Below, in pieces: positions 42,501 to 51,545 of a DNA stretch of 64,000 nt. The first letter of the stretch is position 1. Every line of letters begins with the position of its first letter. The DNA is from Pontibacter beigongshangensis (lineage in GTDB: Bacteria > Bacteroidota > Bacteroidia > Cytophagales > Hymenobacteraceae). The notes under the pieces were generated by a model. That model searched no databases, was not told the DNA's origin, and saw only the letters and a program-made list of their open reading frames with translations. A program made the position numbers and the translations under genes. The stretch lies in NCBI RefSeq assembly GCF_014332515.1, contig NZ_VFSD01000010.1, positions 1-64,000 on the forward strand, given 5' to 3'.

Positions 42501-44979
42501 TGGCGAGATCGCCGAGCTCAAGGAGAACATCAACTTCATGGTGGACTCGCTTAACATCTTCGGTGATGAGGTGACTCGTGTGGCGCGTGAAGTAGGAACC
42601 GAGGGTAAGCTGGGCGGCCAGGCCAACGTTCCGAACGTGGGCGGCACCTGGAAGGACCTCACCGACAACGTGAACTCGATGGCCAGCAACCTTACCTCTC
42701 AGGTGCGGGACATTGCCAAGGTAGCCACTGCGGTAGCGAAAGGTGATTTGACCCAGAAGGTGTCGGTGGAGGCCAGAGGAGAGATCCTGGACCTGAAGGA
42801 GAACCTCAACCAGATGGTGGACTCACTCAACATCTTTGCTGACGAGGTAACCCGTGTGGCACGTGAGGTGGGCACCGAAGGTAAACTGGGTGGCCAGGCT
42901 AACGTGCCCAACGTGGGTGGTACCTGGAAAGAGCTGACCGACAATGTAAACTACATGGCCAGCAACCTGACCTCGCAGGTACGCGACATCGCCAAAGTTT
43001 CTACGGCCGTTGCCAAAGGCGATTTGAGCCAGAAAATTACAGTAGAGGCCAGAGGAGAGATCCTGGACCTGAAGGAGAATATCAACCAGATGGTGGACTC
43101 GCTCAATATTTTTGCTGACGAGGTAACCCGTGTAGCGCGTGAGGTGGGTACTGAGGGTAGACTAGGAGGCCAGGCCAATGTGCCCAAAGTACGGGGCACC
43201 TGGAAAGAACTGACCGACAACGTAAACACCATGGCCAGCAACCTGACCTCTCAGGTACGCGACATCGCCAAGGTAGCCACAGCAGTAGTAAAAGGCGACC
43301 TGACACAGAAGGTATCGGTAGATGTGAAAGGCGAACTGGGCGAACTGAAGGAAAACATAAATCAGCTGGTAGATTACCTGAACATATTTGCCGGTGAGGT
43401 AACCCGTGTGGCCCTGGAAGTAGGTACCGAAGGGAAACTGGGCGGCCAGGCCAATGTGCCGAACGTGGCCGGGGTTTGGAAAGACCTCACTGACAATGTG
43501 AACACCATGGCCTCTAACCTTACCACGCAGGTGCGCGGTATCGTGAAGGTAGTGACAGCAGTATCAAAAGGTGACCTGACGCAGAAACTGACTTTAGAAG
43601 CGCGCGGCGAAGTAGCTGAGCTGGCCGATACCATCAACACCATGGTGGTGGACCTGAACAGGCTGGCTGGTGAAGTGAGCCGTGTGGCCAGAGTAGCGGG
43701 TGTGGAAGGGAAACTGACCGAGCGCGCCACCCTGCAGGGTGTGGGCGGAAGCTGGAAAGAACTGGTAGACACCCTCAACGACCTGCTGGAGTCCATCGTG
43801 ACACCAGTGCTGGAAGTGTCGCGGGTAGTTCGGGCCATCTCAGAAGGTGACCTGACCCAGAAAGTAGAGGCACAAACAGCCGGTGATATCCTGGATATGG
43901 CCAACGCCCTGAACCTGGCCGTTGACAACCTAAACGCCCTGCTTGGCGAAATAAACGATTCCTCGCTGGTAGTGGGTTCTTCGTCAGAAGAAATGGCTGG
44001 CAAAGGATTGGAAATGAACCGTGTAACGCTGGATGTGGCCTTAGCCATGCAGCAGATGGCAGAGGGTGCGCAGAACCAGGCCCTCAAAACAGACCAAGCC
44101 TTTAAGCTGATTGAGGAGATCATGAAAGGCACCAAAGAAACTGCCAACAGAGCCGAAGTAGTGAACAAGGCGGCCTTGCTTGGAGAAGAAACCTCACAGC
44201 TCGGACTCAAAACAGTGGCGGAAGTGGTGAAGAATATGGAGGAAATCTCCAGTTCTGCCGCGCTTACTGCCAAAACGATTGATGTTCTGAGCACACGTTC
44301 ACAGGAAATATCCAAGTCGCTTGGGGTAATTACCGATATCGCTTCTCAAACAAACCTGCTCGCCCTGAACGCTGCCATTGAGGCGGCCCGTGCCGGCGAG
44401 GCAGGCAGAGGCTTTGCGGTAGTAGCCGAAGAGATCAGGAAGCTGGCAGAAGGCTCCCGCAAATCGGCCAGTGAAATTGCGACACTTGTGGACGATGTGA
44501 AAAAAGACACCGCCTCTGCCGCCACGGCTATCTCTACCATGGAGGGCCGGGTACTGAAAGGTAAAAATGCCACCTTTGAGGCGTCTGGGGCATTTAAGAA
44601 CATTGCCGCTACCAGTGGTGAAACACTACGCTCCGCGCAGGATATCCTGACGGCGACAGAAGTGCAGAAATCCAGTATCGGCGATGTAGTGAAGTATGTG
44701 GAGGAAGTAGTGGCGATTGCCGAGCAAACAGCCTCCGGCACACAGCAGGTGGCCAGTACAGCCAAGCAGCTGTCGGGCTCCATGCAGGAACTTACCTCTT
44801 CGTCTCAGAACCTGAACGACATCGCGGCGGACCTGCAGATCAGTATCTCTGCGTTTAAGCTTATTGATGGAAACCTGGTTTTCAACAGCTCCCATAAAGG
44901 AGGCCGATTGGCAGCAATTCCTGCTCAACGGAAGCAGACAAAATCTGCGGGCAAAAAAGCAGGTTCATCTAAATCTTAA
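39583..44979 (+). CDS. Giant soluble methyl-accepting chemotaxis protein with a 12-unit HAMP array
   Basis: 1,798 residues with no signal peptide or membrane helix. Residues 1 to about 108 are low complexity (Lys/Ala/Pro/Thr). Residues about 112-257 are divergent HAMP-type units. Residues 258-1361 are twelve 92-residue units, each opening like [20 protein letters not shown] and carrying a second segment like [19 protein letters not shown], the poly-HAMP pattern also known from fungal Nik1-type kinases. Two divergent units follow. The MCP signalling hairpin ends the protein (tip [20 protein letters not shown], then [18 protein letters not shown]). No ligand domain is visible, so the array itself or its N-terminus must take the input. 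It is first in the Che operon and follows parA. Confidence 0.92.
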   Translation: MALGKNLKLSKDKLISEVEAKKENKPVPDTKADAKPATTTLEDGPARKAGDPATATTPPAPGNATAQSAAPAGAATSPEKATLNAEKASGKPAIPDGKNGKAEGKKNGLKHQDSEYINEQLYKVLYALDAFKKGDISVRLTKQDNDIFAEIAEAYNSMVEMIGGVGGEVSRISKVAGVEGNLKARASAESASGFWKDMINNINGLVDSIAVPVLEVGKVLKNISRGNLDETFQIPVSGDFKVMAETINRTIDNLNLFAGEVTRVALEVGTEGKLGGQASVPNVAGIWKDLTDNVNIMASNLTAQVRDIANVAIGVAKGNLTQKVSVDVRGEFAQLKDNVNQMVDSLNIFADEVTRVAREVGTEGRLGGQAKVPNVAGVWKDLTDNVNTMASNLTSQMRDIANVATAVAKGDLTQKITVNVKGEIAELKDILNAMVDSLNIFAGEVTRVAREVGTEGKLGGQANVPKVEGTWKELTDNVNLMAGNLTSQVRDIANVATAVAKGDLTQKVSVDVKGELGELKDILNEMVDRLNVFGAEVTRVAREVGTEGILGGQANVPNVAGIWKDLTDNVNYMASNLTAQMRDIANVSTAVAKGDLSQKITVNVKGELADLKVNVNQMVDSLNIFADEVTRVAREVGTEGKLGGQATVPNVGGVWKDLTDNVNYMASNLTSQVRDIAKVATAIAKGDLTQNVSVDVKGELGELKEYINQLVEYLNVFAGEVTRVALEVGTDGKLGGQAIVPNVAGVWKDLTENVNTMASNLTTQVRGIAKVAIGVAKGDLTQKITVEARGEIAELKENINFMVDSLNIFGDEVTRVAREVGTEGKLGGQANVPNVGGTWKDLTDNVNSMASNLTSQVRDIAKVATAVAKGDLTQKVSVEARGEILDLKENLNQMVDSLNIFADEVTRVAREVGTEGKLGGQAIVPNVAGVWKDLTDNVNTMGSNLTTQVRGIAKVAIGVAKGDLTQKITVEARGEIAELKENINFMVDSLNIFGDEVTRVAREVGTEGKLGGQANVPNVGGTWKDLTDNVNSMASNLTSQVRDIAKVATAVAKGDLTQKVSVEARGEILDLKENLNQMVDSLNIFADEVTRVAREVGTEGKLGGQANVPNVGGTWKELTDNVNYMASNLTSQVRDIAKVSTAVAKGDLSQKITVEARGEILDLKENINQMVDSLNIFADEVTRVAREVGTEGRLGGQANVPKVRGTWKELTDNVNTMASNLTSQVRDIAKVATAVVKGDLTQKVSVDVKGELGELKENINQLVDYLNIFAGEVTRVALEVGTEGKLGGQANVPNVAGVWKDLTDNVNTMASNLTTQVRGIVKVVTAVSKGDLTQKLTLEARGEVAELADTINTMVVDLNRLAGEVSRVARVAGVEGKLTERATLQGVGGSWKELVDTLNDLLESIVTPVLEVSRVVRAISEGDLTQKVEAQTAGDILDMANALNLAVDNLNALLGEINDSSLVVGSSSEEMAGKGLEMNRVTLDVALAMQQMAEGAQNQALKTDQAFKLIEEIMKGTKETANRAEVVNKAALLGEETSQLGLKTVAEVVKNMEEISSSAALTAKTIDVLSTRSQEISKSLGVITDIASQTNLLALNAAIEAARAGEAGRGFAVVAEEIRKLAEGSRKSASEIATLVDDVKKDTASAATAISTMEGRVLKGKNATFEASGAFKNIAATSGETLRSAQDILTATEVQKSSIGDVVKYVEEVVAIAEQTASGTQQVASTAKQLSGSMQELTSSSQNLNDIAADLQISISAFKLIDGNLVFNSSHKGGRLAAIPAQRKQTKSAGKKAGSSKS
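40354..43665 (+). repeat. Twelve tandem 276-bp units encoding HAMP-type repeats
   Basis: Twelve in-frame units of exactly 276 bp, each starting at the A/G-(D/G/A)-E-V-T-R-V-A codons; units begin at 40354 + 276n. Register is perfect across 3,312 bp, with no indels. Confidence 0.95.
41876..42842 (+). repeat. Recent 552-bp duplication inside the HAMP array
   Basis: Positions about 41876-42290 reappear at an offset of 552 bp (two units) as about 42428-42842 with only scattered silent differences, far closer than other unit pairs. This points to a recent two-unit duplication or gene conversion. Confidence 0.8.
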
Positions 44980-44999
44980 GATGGTTAAAACAGCAAAAA

Positions 45000-45581
45000 A
45001 TGGCACAGGCGAAGAAGGGAGCAAACCCGCAGACGGAGGCAGAAGTGAATAATACCGAGCAGGCCTCTGCCCCGGCCGACAACCGGGAGAGCAGCCCGAA
45101 AAATACCAGACCTGAGGAAATGGTGCACCTGGTGGTGTTTAAGCTAGGTACCGAGAGCTACGGCATTAAAATAGAGCAGGTAAAAGAAGTAACGGTTACA
45201 CCAACCATTACACGCATGCCGCGCACGCCCCACTTTATAAAAGGTGTGGCCAATATTCGGGGCGATATTATCGCGATCATGAACCTGGAGGAGCGCTTTG
45301 GCATACGTCCGGCACCTGTGCCGGAAAATGAGCCGGTACGTACTACCTACACTCTGGTAATCGAGGCAAAGGATTATAGCATTGGGGTGGTGGTGCAGGA
45401 GGTGCCGCAGTCGCTTAACATAGCCATGTCCAAAATAGACAAGGCACCATCGTTCCTTCAGGATGTCAGCATAAACGAAAATTATATCGAAGGGATTGCC
45501 AAAGTAAATAACCAGCTGATCGTGGTGCTGGATATGTTTAAGATCCTGACCCATGATGAGATAAAGCAGCTGGTGAGTTAA
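45000..45581 (+). CDS. cheW: Chemotaxis adaptor CheW
   Basis: 193 residues. A disordered 38-residue N-terminus leads into a CheW SH3-like fold: VHLVVFKLGTESYGIKIEQV, PHFIKGVANIRGDIIAIMNL, and YIEGIAKVNNQLIVVLDMFK at the C-terminus. It couples receptor signalling domains to CheA. It starts 20 bases after the receptor stop. An alternative start at 45120 (MVHLVV) would remove the tail, but I keep the ATG at 45000. Confidence 0.93.
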   Translation: MAQAKKGANPQTEAEVNNTEQASAPADNRESSPKNTRPEEMVHLVVFKLGTESYGIKIEQVKEVTVTPTITRMPRTPHFIKGVANIRGDIIAIMNLEERFGIRPAPVPENEPVRTTYTLVIEAKDYSIGVVVQEVPQSLNIAMSKIDKAPSFLQDVSINENYIEGIAKVNNQLIVVLDMFKILTHDEIKQLVS

Positions 45582-45608
45582 AACGAAAATACTATACTAA
45601 CATAAAGT

Positions 45609-45983
45609 ATGAAAAGAATTCTGATTGTAGATGATTCCTTCTATATGCGCACCATGTTGAAGAACATGTTGTCTGATGCCGGCTACGAAATAGTGGGGGA
45701 GGCCCCTAACGGGCAGACGGCCCTGGAACTGGCGAAGACAACGAACCCGGACCTGATTACGCTGGACGTGATCCTGCCGGACAATACCGGGCTGGATGTG
45801 CTGAAGGGAATAAAAAGCGAGCAACCCGACATGAAAGTGGTGATCGTGAGTGCCGTAGGGCAGGAAGTGATCGTGAATGAGGCGCTGGAATACGGTGCGC
45901 TGGCTTACATTGTAAAGCCTTTCTCAGAAGAGAAGGTGCTGGAAGTGGTGAGCCAGATACTTGGTGCACCATCTGAAGACTAA
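45609..45983 (+). CDS. cheY: Single-domain response regulator, CheY type
   Basis: A 124-residue receiver with all key residues: acidic pair D8/D9, phosphoacceptor D53 (LITLDVILP), S81 and K103 (YIVKPF). No output domain. In this cluster it is the likely phosphorylation target of CheA. No flagellar motor genes are in view, so its downstream partner is unknown. Confidence 0.92.
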   Translation: MKRILIVDDSFYMRTMLKNMLSDAGYEIVGEAPNGQTALELAKTTNPDLITLDVILPDNTGLDVLKGIKSEQPDMKVVIVSAVGQEVIVNEALEYGALAYIVKPFSEEKVLEVVSQILGAPSED

Positions 45984-46032
45984 AAACTGAAGACAAAAAA
46001 GGAAACATTTTAATCAGGTTAGTTCTAAGCGC

Positions 46033-46038
46033 AGGAGG
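46033..46038 (+). promoter_or_regulatory. Ribosome binding site of cheB
   Basis: AGGAGG lies 4 bases before the ATG at 46043. This is a strong Shine-Dalgarno match in a window where they are rare, and it decides the start over the out-of-frame ATG at 46039. Confidence 0.6.
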
Positions 46039-46042
46039 ATGA

Positions 46043-47152
46043 ATGAGGGTGGTGGAGCAGACGCTGAAAGTACTGGTAGCAGATAAATCGAGCTATGCCA
46101 GACTGGTGTTGGAAGACATAATACAGGAACAGGAAGATCTGGTACTGGTAGGGATGGCGGCTAACGGAGATGATTTGCTCAGGCAGATGAAAACAGCAAA
46201 GCCAGATGTGGTGCTGATTGATTTTCATCTGCCCAAGAACAACAGGTTCTTTACCTTAAAACGCATATACGGGGAGGTGGCAACACCCGTGCTGCTGCTC
46301 GTTGACAAGGAGCAACTGACACTGGAGCTGGTGAAACAGGCCACTGAACTGGGTGTATATGGCATCATCATCAGGCCGAAAGGCACCAAATACCCGAGCT
46401 ACAGAAGCATTTCTGAGGAAGTGCTGCAAAAGATAAGGGCAGTTCGGGAGTCGGAGTACATGTACCCTACGGCACGCCTGCATATGCTGGAGCAGGAGCT
46501 GACATTAGACCTGCCAGCTCCGGTAAAGCTACCGGCCAGAGCCGGTGCCGTGGTGGTTATGGGAGCCTCTACGGGCGGCACGCAAGCCATAGAGACTATT
46601 ATAAAGCAATTGTCGCCTGAGTTGAAGGCTTGTATTCTGATAGCAGTGCACCTGCCACAGCGGTTTACAAAGTCTTTCTCGAAGCGGCTGCAGCTCCTGA
46701 CGCCACTAACGGTGGTGGAAGGGCGAAGCGGTCTTTTGCTGAAGCCCGGCAAAATTATCATCGCTCCGGGAGGCAGAAACATGGTAGTGGAGTCGGTGAT
46801 GGGCAGCAGGAGCAACCTGAAGATCGGTTTTGCTGACGAAATAGCTTCATTGGACCAGCCTTCTGTAGACCTGCTCATGCAATCGGTGGCAGAGAGCACC
46901 GTAGCTAAGGTAGCCGGTGTTATCCTGACGGGTATGGGGAAAGACGGCACCGAGGGGGCATCTTTCCTGAAAAAGTACCAGGGCCTTATGGTTGCCCAGA
47001 ATGATGCCTCATCAGCCATATTCGGAATGGCAAAATCGGCCATAGACAAAGGACTGATTGATGAAGTATTGCACTTAGAAGAAATTGCCGGATTTATAAA
47101 CGCATTTGCGGAGAACAGGTACGAGGTCAGTGCAACTGACAGCATTACATGA
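46043..47152 (+). CDS. cheB: CheB-type protein-glutamate methylesterase with degenerate receiver
   Basis: 369 residues. The C-terminal methylesterase domain (about 168-365) has the catalytic triad S177 (MGASTGGTQA), H204 (AVHLPQRFT) and D302 (ILTGMGKDG). The N-terminal receiver keeps D14 and phosphoacceptor D60 but has K15 for the second acid, V87 for the usual Ser/Thr and R111 for the usual Lys. Phospho-control is thus probably altered. The stop overlaps the cheA ATG (ATGA at 47149-47152). It would demethylate or deamidate the receptor, but no cheR is in view. Confidence 0.9.
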   Translation: MRVVEQTLKVLVADKSSYARLVLEDIIQEQEDLVLVGMAANGDDLLRQMKTAKPDVVLIDFHLPKNNRFFTLKRIYGEVATPVLLLVDKEQLTLELVKQATELGVYGIIIRPKGTKYPSYRSISEEVLQKIRAVRESEYMYPTARLHMLEQELTLDLPAPVKLPARAGAVVVMGASTGGTQAIETIIKQLSPELKACILIAVHLPQRFTKSFSKRLQLLTPLTVVEGRSGLLLKPGKIIIAPGGRNMVVESVMGSRSNLKIGFADEIASLDQPSVDLLMQSVAESTVAKVAGVILTGMGKDGTEGASFLKKYQGLMVAQNDASSAIFGMAKSAIDKGLIDEVLHLEEIAGFINAFAENRYEVSATDSIT

Positions 47153-48783
47153 AATCAAGAGAGCAGGAGTATAAAGAGATTTTTATAGCAGAAGCGCTGG
47201 AGTATTTTGATGCCTTGAACAGGCACATCAGTGATCTGGAAAGAAAGCCGCAGGACGATCATGTGCTGGCGGAGATTTTCCGGTTGCTGCATAATCTTAA
47301 AGCCAATGCCAAAGCTATCGGGTATCTGCAGATTTCGGAGGTGTCGCATAAACTGGAGACGGCCTTCAGCCTGATCCGGAACAAGGAGCTGAGCTTCAGC
47401 GATGAGGTGGTGACTGTGCTTTTTGACGGGATTGATATGCTGGGAGAGCTGATCAGCAACGTCGATAATCCTGGCATGGGCGAACCAGACCCTGTCCTGC
47501 TGCGCAACCTCGATATTATTGTAGATAACCTGTCGGACAGCACCATAGAGCTGGCGAAAGTGCAGAAGTATAACACTTCCAGAAAACTTTCGCTCTCGGA
47601 CCTGATCTACATCCAGATAAAGAAGCTCGACCACCTGCTCAACCTGGTGGGGGAGCTGATGATAGACCGCGACCGGATCCTGTCTATCAGCAGAGAGCTG
47701 AATAATGACGAGCTCATGAGCGTGAGCTCGCACCTGTACCGGATTACAGAAGAGCTGCAGTACAGCGTGATGGATGCCCGGCTGGTAACCGTAGGGTCCC
47801 TGTTCAACAAGTTTCCGCGCATTGTACGCGATATTGCCGTTGCCGAGAAAAAGGAAGTGAACCTGGAGCTGATCGGGCAGGATATTCAGATAGACCGGAA
47901 CATTCTGCAGATCATTACAGACTCGCTGCTGCACCTGGTTCGGAATGCCATTACGCATGGTATTGAAAAACCGGAAGAGCGACTGAAGGCAGGCAAGCCA
48001 CGGGAAGGCCGCTTAGCCCTGACAGCACGCAACGACAGGGAAAACGTAGTTATTAAACTGATAGACGACGGGAAGGGCATAGACCTGAAGCAGGTGCGGA
48101 AGGCCGCCGTGGACCGCAGGATGGTTCCTGCCGATGTGGTAGAGAACCTGCCGCAGGCCGAGCTGCTGTCTTACTTGTTTGAGCCGGGCTTCTCGCTGGC
48201 CAAAGAGGTAACAGAGTTTTCGGGCAGAGGCGTAGGGCTCGACGTGGTGAAAAACGCGATCGACTCTATTGGTGGCCGGATTAATATTGAGTCAGAGAAA
48301 GGGAAAGGCACCACGTTTATTTTGCGGCTGCCTACCTCTATTGCGGTTAAAGGAGCCTTGTTGTTTGAGGTAGACGATATTTACTACGCCATCCCGCTTA
48401 TTCACACAGAGTCCGTGGTGTCTATGGACGTGTCGGAGCTGCATGAGGTAGGGGAGGTGTTGCTGGCAGATGTAAAAGGGGAGACCATAGCGGTGGTTTA
48501 CCTGAATGAGCTGCTCAACTCAGCCCCGGACACCATGCGCCTGGGCGATGTGACACGGCTGAAAGGGCAGGTGCAGAACATTATTATAGTGTCGTATAAT
48601 AACAGAAAGCTCGGATTAATTGTAGATAAACTTTACAGACAACAGGACATTGTGGTAAAGTCACTGAAAAAGCCACTCGATAACATCGATATTTATGGCG
48701 GGGTGACCTTGCTCGGTACCGGCAAAGTGTGCCTGGTGCTGGATGTACCCGCCATAACGCGCTACTTTATTAATAGAAGATAG
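47149..48783 (+). CDS. cheA: Chemotaxis histidine kinase CheA (short, no P2 domain)
   Basis: 544 residues. An HPt (P1) domain at 1-110 has phosphoacceptor H48 in LLHNLKANAKAIG; the usual HSLKG motif has A52 in place of Gly. The dimerisation region starts near 145 (KLDHLLNLVGELMIDRDR). The kinase domain has N box HLVRNAITHGIE, G1 DDGKGIDL and G2 FSGRGVGLDVVKN. The CheW-like P5 domain is C-terminal. The P1-P3 linker is too short for a P2 CheY-docking domain, so phosphotransfer would rely on direct P1-receiver contact. Translationally coupled to cheB. Confidence 0.93.
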   Translation: MKSREQEYKEIFIAEALEYFDALNRHISDLERKPQDDHVLAEIFRLLHNLKANAKAIGYLQISEVSHKLETAFSLIRNKELSFSDEVVTVLFDGIDMLGELISNVDNPGMGEPDPVLLRNLDIIVDNLSDSTIELAKVQKYNTSRKLSLSDLIYIQIKKLDHLLNLVGELMIDRDRILSISRELNNDELMSVSSHLYRITEELQYSVMDARLVTVGSLFNKFPRIVRDIAVAEKKEVNLELIGQDIQIDRNILQIITDSLLHLVRNAITHGIEKPEERLKAGKPREGRLALTARNDRENVVIKLIDDGKGIDLKQVRKAAVDRRMVPADVVENLPQAELLSYLFEPGFSLAKEVTEFSGRGVGLDVVKNAIDSIGGRINIESEKGKGTTFILRLPTSIAVKGALLFEVDDIYYAIPLIHTESVVSMDVSELHEVGEVLLADVKGETIAVVYLNELLNSAPDTMRLGDVTRLKGQVQNIIIVSYNNRKLGLIVDKLYRQQDIVVKSLKKPLDNIDIYGGVTLLGTGKVCLVLDVPAITRYFINRR

Positions 48784-48792
48784 GCTGAAGTG

Positions 48793-49467
48793 ATGGGCAA
48801 TAAACCGACTAATTGGACTATTATAATGGAACCTCAGGTTACAGATTTAGAAAGAGATATCATTAAGGAGATTCTTAATATAGGGCTGGCTCGTGCCGCA
48901 GATTCGTTTGCGGCCATCGCCCGGGACAGGGTATTGCTGAAAGTGCCTGATATCCAGATAATAGAGGTGAAGGAGCTCATAAGCCTGGTGGCAAAGTATG
49001 AGAACACGCACGTGATCATCCAGTCCGACATAAAAGGCGACTTTAACGGGTCTACGCTGCTGCTCTTCTCCGACGACCATATAGCCCGCCTTTCCGAGGT
49101 TTGCCTGAGTATGCTGGAGGTGCAGAAAGGGGAGCTGAACCTGATGCAGGAGTCGCTGCTGCTGGAGATCAGCAACATTATTACGGGTGCGCTGGTCACG
49201 CAACTCGCCAACATCCTGAAATCCAATATTTACGGCTCGCCACCCAAGGCCCCGAAAAGCTACATCGCCGATTCTCTAAAAGATATACTGGTGCAGCACC
49301 CGCTCTTTCAGCCGCTGGTCTTTACGGTCATCACACAGTTTACCCATAACCTGAAAAGTGTGGAGTTGCCCCTGATGCTCTTCTTCGATACAAACACGCT
49401 GCTCAAAATGATCGATATCATCAGAACCTTCACGCAAAACAAAAACAATATCCTGGGAGAAGAATAA
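48793..49467 (+). CDS. cheC: CheC-type CheY-P phosphatase
   Basis: 224 residues from the ATG at 48793; GTG at 48790 and ATG at 48826 are alternatives. Two phosphatase motifs D/S-x3-E-x2-N are seen: DIIKEILN near residues 18-25 of this start and SLLLEISN near 118-125. Both sites look intact, unlike CheX-type single-site proteins. It would dephosphorylate the CheY-type regulator and set signal lifetime in this operon. The operon end has no clear hairpin. Confidence 0.85.
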   Translation: MGNKPTNWTIIMEPQVTDLERDIIKEILNIGLARAADSFAAIARDRVLLKVPDIQIIEVKELISLVAKYENTHVIIQSDIKGDFNGSTLLLFSDDHIARLSEVCLSMLEVQKGELNLMQESLLLEISNIITGALVTQLANILKSNIYGSPPKAPKSYIADSLKDILVQHPLFQPLVFTVITQFTHNLKSVELPLMLFFDTNTLLKMIDIIRTFTQNKNNILGEE

Positions 49468-49671
49468 CCTTGTTTCTTTGCTCTTTTAGCCTCCTGCTCT
49501 TCTCAGAAGGCTGCGTGGCTATGGCGTGGTAACGGATCTTATCAGCCACAGGCTGCGGAACAGAACTCTGTGAGTGTTCGCATGCCATTGCCCTTCCTCT
49601 ATTCCGGGCGCCTGCAACTACGGTTTTGATGCAGCTAAAGCCATTTCTGAACCTCAACTCGTGCATCTTCC

Positions 49672-49703
49672 AAATTATGCTAATGAATTTGCGCCTCCTG
49701 AGG
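49672..49703 (+). repeat. Interspersed repeat, copy 19
   Basis: Plus; AAATTATGCTAATGAA, GC end GCGCCTCCTGAGG. Confidence 0.8.
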
Positions 49704-50036
49704 CTTTTATAGATGTTAGATACTAGATGTTAGATTTTTTGTCTGAATCTTTACTGAAGGCCCCTACCCCAGGACTCTGCAGAATGTAATACCCTCTCGT
49801 AAAAAGGAGTTTCCATACGGCTTTCGCTAAGTAGAGAATTCCCTACAGGAGTAACAGTGCAGCAGTAGTAGCCAAAGCTGAATCAGTTATCAGGTTAACA
49901 CAGACATATTAGCCAGTAGCCATAGCTATAGGTGCTGGCCCAGAGCTTCACTGAATGACAATTAAGACAACCCTTTTTTACTTACCATTCAGCTAATTTA
50001 ACCATAAAGACATTTAGCGACCAACATCCAGTAACC

Positions 50037-50067
50037 AAATTATTCCAATAAAAATGCCCCTCCGGAG
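50037..50067 (+). repeat. Interspersed repeat, copy 20
   Basis: Plus; AAATTATTCCAATAAAAA and GCCCCTCCGGAG intact; ends 149 bases before the speDE start. Confidence 0.92.
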
Positions 50068-50216
50068 CTCCTGTCTTTATTGCTGATGCATAAGCAAGAT
50101 GCTGTAAATCAGATAATTAGTAACTCCCTTCGGCCCTGGCTGCTCTTTTGTATTTGATTATAGCTATAGTTTTCGTTTTTTTGTTGGCTATAGTTTTTTA
50201 CTTACTCCCTTAATGG

Positions 50217-51545
50217 ATGGATGCTTTAGGAAGACACATTTTAGTTGAATTTTACGATTGTTCCCCGGAACTCATGAACGATGTGATGCACATCGAGAAC
50301 AGCATGGTGGCCGCCGCCGAAACAGCCGGAGCAACGGTTATTAACAGTACCTTTCACCACTTTTCTCCTTATGGCGTGTCTGGCGTAGTGGTAATTCAGG
50401 AGAGCCACCTGGCTATCCACACCTGGCCGGAATATGGCTACGCGGCCGTGGACCTCTTTACCTGCGGAGATTCCGTAAACCCCTGGGTTTCTTATAACTA
50501 CCTGAAAGAGGCTTTTGAGGCCGGGCACGGTTCCTCGATGGAGTGCCGCCGTGGCCAGCTGGACCTGCTCAAACGCCTCGACTTTAACCTGGGGTCGCTA
50601 CGCGATGTGTCTCCCAAGCCCGCCGAAAAAATGGGCACCATTACACGGGATATCTGGTTTACCGAGCGCGACGAGAACATTGCCCTTTCGCTGAAGCACA
50701 CGGGCAACCAGCTGTATAAAAAAGACTCGCCTTACCAGCGCGTGGAAATTTATGAAACACTGGCTTACGGCAACATGCTGACGCTGGACGGCATGGTGAT
50801 GTGCACGCAAAAGGATGAGTATGTATACCACGAAATGATTACGCATGTGCCCATGTTCAGTCACCCGAAGGTCAGACGGGCCCTGGTGATTGGCGGCGGA
50901 GATGGCGGTACCGTGCGCGAACTGCTGCGCCACGAGCAGCTGGAGGAGGTAACGCTGGTGGAGATAGACGCGCTCGTGATAGAAGCCTGCAAACTGCACC
51001 TGCCCGAAACAGCCGTGTCTTTCGATAACCCGCGCCTGAACCTGCTGGTAGAAGATGGCATAAAATATATAACCGAGTGCGCTGACGCACAATATGACCT
51101 TATTATTGTCGATTCTGCTGATCCGGTTGGCCCCGGCGAAGGGTTGTTTACAGCCGAGTTCTACAAGCAAGTGCACCGCTGCCTGACGGCTGATGGCCTG
51201 ATGATTACGCAGAGCGAGTCGCCACGTTTTAACAGCCCCGTATTTGTGGAAATTTACGAAACGTACAAGCAGATTTTCGGGCAGGATAAAGTGCATTGCT
51301 ACCTGGCGGCCATACCTACGTATCCAACCGGTACCTGGAGCTTCTCGTACTCCTCCAAAGGCGATGCGCACCCGCTCCGCTACGACCGTGAGGCGGCAGC
51401 AGCCTTCTCCCAAGCACAAGGCCTGAAATACTACAATGAGCACATTCATACAGCCGCCTTTGCCCTGCCAAATTTCGTGAAAGAGCTATTAAGTACAAAG
51501 TCAAAACATCTTATAAATGAATACTCCGCTGAACCAACCCATTAA
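50217..51545 (+). CDS. speDE: SpeD-SpeE fusion: S-adenosylmethionine decarboxylase / spermidine synthase
   Basis: A 442-residue bifunctional polyamine enzyme. The N-terminal 120 residues are a class 1B AdoMet decarboxylase with self-cleavage at E62-S63 ([18 protein letters not shown]), H68 and C83, at the same numbers as the Thermotoga enzyme. Residues about 160-430 are spermidine synthase: [53 protein letters not shown]. Decarboxylated AdoMet can pass directly between active sites. The 3' end overlaps the next gene by 29 bases in another frame. Confidence 0.93.
   Translation: MDALGRHILVEFYDCSPELMNDVMHIENSMVAAAETAGATVINSTFHHFSPYGVSGVVVIQESHLAIHTWPEYGYAAVDLFTCGDSVNPWVSYNYLKEAFEAGHGSSMECRRGQLDLLKRLDFNLGSLRDVSPKPAEKMGTITRDIWFTERDENIALSLKHTGNQLYKKDSPYQRVEIYETLAYGNMLTLDGMVMCTQKDEYVYHEMITHVPMFSHPKVRRALVIGGGDGGTVRELLRHEQLEEVTLVEIDALVIEACKLHLPETAVSFDNPRLNLLVEDGIKYITECADAQYDLIIVDSADPVGPGEGLFTAEFYKQVHRCLTADGLMITQSESPRFNSPVFVEIYETYKQIFGQDKVHCYLAAIPTYPTGTWSFSYSSKGDAHPLRYDREAAAAFSQAQGLKYYNEHIHTAAFALPNFVKELLSTKSKHLINEYSAEPTH

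Larger units (their letters stand above)
49468..50216. other. 750-base gene-free region with two repeat copies
   Basis: No supported gene. Repeat copies at 49672-49703 and 50037-50067, each preceded by CCAAATTA or ACCAAATT. A short direct duplication (TAGATGTTAGAT) lies near 49713-49736. Confidence 0.6.

Noticed and set aside
40354..43665. Regular repeats considered as a CRISPR array
   Set aside because: The period is 276 bp, the units are coding and in frame, and there are no short repeats with unique spacers.
40585..44315. Long antisense open frames (up to 429 residues) across the receptor gene
   Set aside because: They arise from the codon periodicity of the 276-bp repeat array; the products are compositionally repetitive and match no family, while the plus strand encodes a clear receptor.
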